From Desulfobacteraceae bacterium UBA2771 (GTDB taxonomy: Bacteria > Desulfobacterota > Desulfobacteria > Desulfobacterales > Desulfosarcinaceae), in assembly GCA_002352605.1 (NCBI GenBank), contig DEIP01000026.1:4818-46254 (forward strand): DNA of 41,437 nt, read 5' to 3'. Made by a program: the position numbers and the translations under genes. The notes under the pieces are model-generated. The model worked only from the letters and a program-made list of their open reading frames with translations, was not told where the DNA came from and did no database searches. Positions 41,101-41,437 of this stretch are shown piece after piece (the first letter of the stretch is position 1; each line of letters starts with the position of its first letter).

Positions 41101-41437
41101 TGATGCCGTCCATATTCTCATTTTCCTTAAATTCGGAAAGGGATTGTGCGGCTTGTTTATAGGTCTCAAAATGGCCGAAACACACCACATGCCATTTTCG
41201 CTGTTTGGCGTCGGCGACGCCGAAGATAGAGGGTTCATAGCCCCTTTTGGTTAATGCGGCAATTGTATTTTCGGCATAGGTTTTGGTCAGATAGGATCCC
41301 ACTTGAATGGTATACGGTGCCGGTGTATCAGGTCCATGGGCCGTCGCGGCCAAATCGGCCTGGGGTGCCGATGCCGGTGGAACGGGCTGGATCTCCTTCT
41401 CCTTCTCGGTTTTTTGCAGAATTACTTCCGGCCGGCC
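41081..41437 (-). CDS. SPOR-domain protein, C-terminal part
   Basis: The frame is open from the window edge (41437) to a TGA at 41081-41083, giving the last 118 residues of a longer protein. A charged and Pro/Ala-rich linker (first about 35 residues) leads into a SPOR domain: YTIQVGSYLTKTYAE, LTKRGYEPSIF, WHVVCFGHFETYKQAAQ. SPOR domains bind denuded peptidoglycan, often at division sites. The 5' end and any membrane anchor lie outside the window. Confidence 0.85.
   Translation of the reverse strand, partial: GRPEVILQKTEKEKEIQPVPPASAPQADLAATAHGPDTPAPYTIQVGSYLTKTYAENTIAALTKRGYEPSIFGVADAKQRKWHVVCFGHFETYKQAAQSLSEFKENENMDGIIIRRLR

Overview
The window looks like chromosomal DNA of a sulfate-reducing deltaproteobacterium (Desulfobacterales, Desulfosarcina-like). 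This is inferred from gene content, with no database search: a methylenetetrahydrofolate reductase cluster with HdrA and selenocysteine-containing MvhD (Wood-Ljungdahl carbon chemistry), a Na+-translocating NQR, a rubredoxin-domain membrane protein, a PtsP-type enzyme I and many sigma-54/two-component genes. There is no phage, IS element, CRISPR array, tRNA or rRNA.

Left part (1-7.7 kb): a lipoprotein of unknown function, then yajD-type HNH nuclease, fadH (2,4-dienoyl-CoA reductase) and ptsP on the minus strand, then mltF on the plus strand. 7.8-13.6 kb (minus): a complete nqrABCDEF operon. Its NqrA carries two full 4Fe-4S cysteine motifs. 14.1-17.6 kb: a Fur-family regulator broken by at least two one-base deletions, citrate synthase, a rubredoxin-DUF2231 fusion, and a divergent AroE-like protein.

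Centre (17.9-27.8 kb): the most interesting block. On the minus strand lie metF2, a giant hdrA, mvhD, metV, metF1 and a receiver-only response regulator. MvhD is readable only if an in-frame UGA is selenocysteine, and a bacterial-type SECIS hairpin follows that UGA. HdrA (1493 aa) is a double HdrA with a GltD/NfnB-like NAD(P)H-flavin module inserted; no hdrB or hdrC is present. Upstream is an exact match to the sigma-54 -24/-12 consensus, a 33-bp palindrome, and a divergently transcribed NtrC-type activator. This reads as a sigma-54-controlled, probably flavin-bifurcating or confurcating methylene-THF reductase complex.

Right part (27.8-41.4 kb): PBP1A (minus); a tightly packed plus-strand run hisI, hisG, aminotransferase, engB, era, ATP-grasp protein, HNH protein; a promoter followed by two overlapping histidine kinase genes; a minus-strand gene fusing RsmG to a SpoU-family RNA methyltransferase; an RluA-family pseudouridine synthase; and the end of a SPOR-domain gene cut by the window edge.

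Starts were chosen by Shine-Dalgarno spacing and domain boundaries, so several differ from the longest open frame. Family assignments rest on recognised motifs; no alignment was run.
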